Positions 61,794-64,000 of a DNA stretch of 64,000 bases are shown piece by piece. Numbering within the stretch: position 1 is the first letter of the stretch; every line of letters begins with the position of its first letter. Origin of the DNA: Lutimaribacter pacificus (GTDB taxonomy: Bacteria > Pseudomonadota > Alphaproteobacteria > Rhodobacterales > Rhodobacteraceae). A model generated the notes under the pieces. The model searched no databases. It was not told where the DNA came from and saw nothing but the letters and a program-made list of their open reading frames with translations. A program made the translations under genes and the position numbers. Location of the stretch: contig NZ_FQZZ01000002.1 of assembly GCF_900142185.1 (NCBI RefSeq), forward strand, positions 310,001 through 374,000, written 5' to 3'.

Positions 61794-62456
61794 ATGGGGC
61801 TTGAGGATATCCGCGCACGTATCGCAAAGGCCGAGGCAGAGGCCGGGCGCGATCCGGGCAGCGTGACGCTGATCGCGGTCAGCAAGGTGCAGCCGCCGGA
61901 GCGGGTGGAGGCGGTGCTGCAACAGGGCCACCGCTGTTTCGGCGAAAACCGCGTGCAGGAAGCGGCGGGCAAGTGGCCCGGTTTCCGCGACAGCTTCGAC
62001 GGGATCGAGTTGCACCTGATCGGCCCGTTGCAGACCAACAAGACGCGGCAGGCGTTCGAGCTGTTCCAGGCGATCCATTCGGTCGACCGCCCCAAGCTGG
62101 CGAACACCATCGCCCGCATCGCGCAGGAAGAGGGGCATTGCCCCGACCTGTTCATACAGGTGAACACCGGGGAAGAGCCGCAGAAGGCCGGTATCCTGCC
62201 GGCGGATGCGGATGCGTTCATCGCCGAATGCCGCGATATGGACCTGCCCGTGCAGGGGCTGATGTGCATTCCCCCGGTCGAGGAAGAACCGTCGCTGCAT
62301 TTCGCGCTGCTGGCAAAGATCGCCGCGCGCAACGGGCTGGCGGGGCTGTCGATGGGCATGAGCGGCGATTTCGAACGCGCCATCGCGCTGGGCGCGACCC
62401 ATGTGCGCGTGGGCAGCGCGATTTTCGGGGAGCGTGTTGCCGCTCATCCGGCCTGA
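61794..62456 (+). CDS. YggS-family pyridoxal phosphate homeostasis protein
   Basis: A 220-residue single-domain fold-type III PLP protein. PLP lysine is in LIAVSKVQP (K31); other blocks are RCFGENRVQEA, LHLIGPLQTNK, and LSMGMSGDFERAIALGATHVRVGSAIFG. It holds PLP in balance in the cell and has no known enzyme activity. Start ATG 61794 follows a GGGAGAC site. Confidence 0.94.
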   Translation: MGLEDIRARIAKAEAEAGRDPGSVTLIAVSKVQPPERVEAVLQQGHRCFGENRVQEAAGKWPGFRDSFDGIELHLIGPLQTNKTRQAFELFQAIHSVDRPKLANTIARIAQEEGHCPDLFIQVNTGEEPQKAGILPADADAFIAECRDMDLPVQGLMCIPPVEEEPSLHFALLAKIAARNGLAGLSMGMSGDFERAIALGATHVRVGSAIFGERVAAHPA

Positions 62457-62471
62457 CGGTCGTTTTCCCGA

Positions 62472-63035
62472 TCAGGGGACGATCAGGCGCGTGCCGGGGC
62501 GGATGTTCTGCGCGATCCAGAGCAGGTGATCGCGGCGAAAGGCGATGCAGCCCTCGGTCGGGTAGTGCGGGCGGCGCCACTGGTGCAGGAAGATCGCCGA
62601 GCCGCGCCCCGGAACGGCCTGCGGCCAGTTCCAGTCGGTCAGCAGCACGAGATCGTAGAGCGGATCGGCCCGGCGCAGGGTTTCGTGGCTGTGCGGATAG
62701 GGCACGCGGACCATCCGGTTGTAATCCGGCTGACCCGGGTCGTCCGACCACAGGTCGGAGGGACGGATCGGCAGCGCCCAGCCTGCCGGCCGCGCCATCC
62801 GGTCGGGGCGGTAGAGCAGCCCGGCGATGCAATGCATGCCGCGCGGGGTGGCGCCGTCGCCTTCGCGCTTGTCGCCGGTCAGCCCGCCGCGCCCGATGCT
62901 GCAGGGCAGGCGGCGGCTCAGGAATCGCAGATGCGTGGGCGTCAGCACCAGGTCGGCCGGGCGGGAGGGGGCGCTGCCCCCTCGGCCTGCGGCCTCACCC
63001 CCGGGATATCGCCGGAGAGAGGAAACCGGGGTCAC
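62472..63035 (-). CDS. L,D-transpeptidase (YkuD) family protein
   Basis: An about 187-residue protein with a YkuD-like active site: AIFLHQWRRPHYPTEGCIAF (His then Cys, as H-x-GC). YkuD enzymes cross-link peptidoglycan. No signal peptide is seen with the start used here, GTG 63035, which overlaps the ribA stop as GTGA. The first 28 or so codons from that start are formed by the palindromic repeat at 62966-63025, so the real N-terminus may lie downstream near PADLVLTPTHLRF, where a GTG (62948) exists without a good ribosome site. Confidence 0.75.
   Translation of the reverse strand: MTPVSSLRRYPGGEAAGRGGSAPSRPADLVLTPTHLRFLSRRLPCSIGRGGLTGDKREGDGATPRGMHCIAGLLYRPDRMARPAGWALPIRPSDLWSDDPGQPDYNRMVRVPYPHSHETLRRADPLYDLVLLTDWNWPQAVPGRGSAIFLHQWRRPHYPTEGCIAFRRDHLLWIAQNIRPGTRLIVP
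62966..63025 (+). repeat. GC-rich palindromic repeat, copy 3
   Basis: AGGGGGC-GCT-GCCCCCT (62966-62982) and GGCC-TGC-GGCC (62984-62994), then CACCCCCGGGATATCGCC and GGAGAGAGGAAAC. Similar to copies 1 and 2 but overlapping the 5' end of the YkuD-family reading frame. Confidence 0.8.
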
Positions 63036-64000
63036 AGCAGGTGGCCCGACTTGGCTGCCTTGGTGGCGAGATAGGCGCGGTTATGCGCGGTTTCGCCCAG
63101 TTTCAGCGGCACCCGTTCGACCACTTTCAGCCCGTGCTTTTCCATCATGGCGATCTTGCGCGGGTTGTTTGTCAGCAGGCGCACGGCGGAAAAGCCCATG
63201 GATTTCAGGATATCGGCGCCGAGGCGGAAATCGCGCTCGTCATCCTCGAACCCCAGCCGGTGATTGGCCTCGACCGTATCGAAGCCCTGATCCTGCAGGG
63301 AATAGGCGCGCATCTTGTTGGCCAGGCCGATGCCGCGCCCTTCCTGGTTGAGATAGAGTAGCACGCCCGCGCCGTTCGCGCCCATCTGCGCCAGCGCGCC
63401 GCGCAGTTGCGGGCCGCAATCGCATTTCAGGCTGCCCAGCACGTCGCCGGTGAAGCAGGCCGAATGCAGCCGCGCCAGCACCGGCTCGCTGCGCGCGGGC
63501 TGGCCGATTTCGAAGGCGTAATGTTCCTCGCTGCCATCGGCGGGGCGGAAGATATGCAGCCGGCCGGCCTCGGCCGCCTCGACGGGCAGGCGGGCAGAGA
63601 CCACCGGGTCGGGGTGGGGCGTCGCGGCCAGGAGCGGCGCAACCAGCGCGGCGGGCAGATGCGTGAGCGCCTGCGCCGCGGCAAATCCCGCCGGGTCGGG
63701 CAGGTCGAGCAGCAGCGCGGCGGGCAGCAGGCGCGCGGATTTCGCAAGGGTCAGCGCCAGCCGGTGCAGGTCTGCCGGGCCTTCGCGGTACGCGTGGAAC
63801 GGGCCTTTCATCGGCATGTCGAGATCGTCGGCGGGGTCGGCCACGGCCAGCACCCATGCCAGCCCGGCATCGGCGGGCAGGCGCAGCCGCGCGAGGTCGC
63901 CGTCATAGGGCCGCGCCTTGAGCGTTTCGGCGCGGCGCGCGGTGATCGCCAGAACCGGCGCGCCGCCCATGGCGCGCAGATCGGCGAGCCTGCCGGCGGT
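63032..64000 (-). CDS. ribA: GTP cyclohydrolase II (partial, N-terminus outside window)
   Basis: The gene continues past the right edge: the frame stays open through 64000 (RLADLRA before the first in-window ATG at 63970). At least 323 residues are present. The C-terminal cyclohydrolase II domain has zinc Cys in CFTGDVLGSLKCDCGPQL and the catalytic region NQEGRGIGLANK plus TNNPRK. The N-terminal part is a degenerate extension without the DHBP synthase active site. It opens the riboflavin pathway. The stop overlaps the GTG of the YkuD-family gene. Confidence 0.93.
   Translation of the reverse strand, partial: TAGRLADLRAMGGAPVLAITARRAETLKARPYDGDLARLRLPADAGLAWVLAVADPADDLDMPMKGPFHAYREGPADLHRLALTLAKSARLLPAALLLDLPDPAGFAAAQALTHLPAALVAPLLAATPHPDPVVSARLPVEAAEAGRLHIFRPADGSEEHYAFEIGQPARSEPVLARLHSACFTGDVLGSLKCDCGPQLRGALAQMGANGAGVLLYLNQEGRGIGLANKMRAYSLQDQGFDTVEANHRLGFEDDERDFRLGADILKSMGFSAVRLLTNNPRKIAMMEKHGLKVVERVPLKLGETAHNRAYLATKAAKSGHLL

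Overview
The window reads as chromosomal DNA of a Rhodobacteraceae (Roseobacter-group) alphaproteobacterium. G+C is high, gene spacing is tight with many ATGA/GTGA overlaps, and several genes are typical of this family: an Mcl1-type malyl-CoA lyase, a two-domain ALDH16-like aldehyde dehydrogenase beside deoC, DUF3035, DUF3576 and DUF6478-like proteins, and the dgcN-dgcA pair. Short GC-rich palindromic repeats of the type scattered through Rhodobacteraceae intergenic DNA occur several times. I see no rRNA, tRNA, CRISPR array, insertion sequence or prophage. Both ends cut genes: accD at the left and ribA at the right, both on the minus strand.

Layout. 1-3.2 kb: accD start, two tandem CPBP membrane proteases, a CorA/ZntB-type transporter. 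3.6-9.7 kb: ilvD with a downstream lipoprotein, a DUF6478-like gene and partner, a small dimeric-barrel protein, fadH. 9.8-14.3 kb: heparinase-like protein, purH, lspA, a DUF3035 lipoprotein. 14.4-17.0 kb: coupled M16 peptidases, one active-type and one lacking the zinc motif. 17.0-20.4 kb: deoC and a two-domain aldehyde dehydrogenase. 20.5-21.2 kb: an AbrB/Doc toxin-antitoxin module, the most accessory-looking piece. 21.2-26.1 kb: mcl1, then divergently dgcN, dgcA, a DEDDh exonuclease and a D-amino-acid aminotransferase. 26.4-28.9 kb: patatin-like protein and an Lrp/AzlCD unit. 29.0-31.9 kb: GST, mscL, mscS, SGNH hydrolase. 31.9-33.6 kb: ald and divergent aldR. 33.7-37.9 kb: Hint-domain protein, then a coupled GMC oxidoreductase/flavodoxin-like/GFA/LysE run. 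37.9-47.4 kb: a long minus-strand acyl-CoA degradation cluster. 47.6-51.2 kb: quinone oxidoreductase, IclR regulator, a second acyl-CoA ligase. 51.4-55.9 kb: rpe, EamA transporter, a b-type cytochrome with a Tat-exported dioxygenase-like protein, holA, lptE. 55.9-64 kb: leuS, glycosyltransferase, DUF3576 lipoprotein, porin, YggS, L,D-transpeptidase-like protein and ribA.

Functional themes. D-amino acids can be funnelled by the aminotransferase to D-glutamate and by DgcN/DgcA to N-acetyl-L-glutamate. Mcl1 belongs to the ethylmalonyl-CoA pathway. The minus-strand cluster carries ligase, hydratase, dehydrogenases and thiolase for beta-oxidation of an unidentified acyl group, with an ACAD11/LvaA-like kinase and a histidine phosphatase inserted.

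Most notable observations: a Doc-family toxin whose Fic-motif histidine is arginine, behind a clear operator-like inverted repeat; a roughly 160-bp low-G+C tract inside leuS just before the KMSKS loop; the D-amino-acid cluster with an embedded exonuclease; the kinase/phosphatase pair in the acyl-CoA cluster; repeats that overlap a reading frame and a ribosome-binding region; and a Tat-exported, degenerate intradiol-dioxygenase-like protein paired with a membrane cytochrome b.
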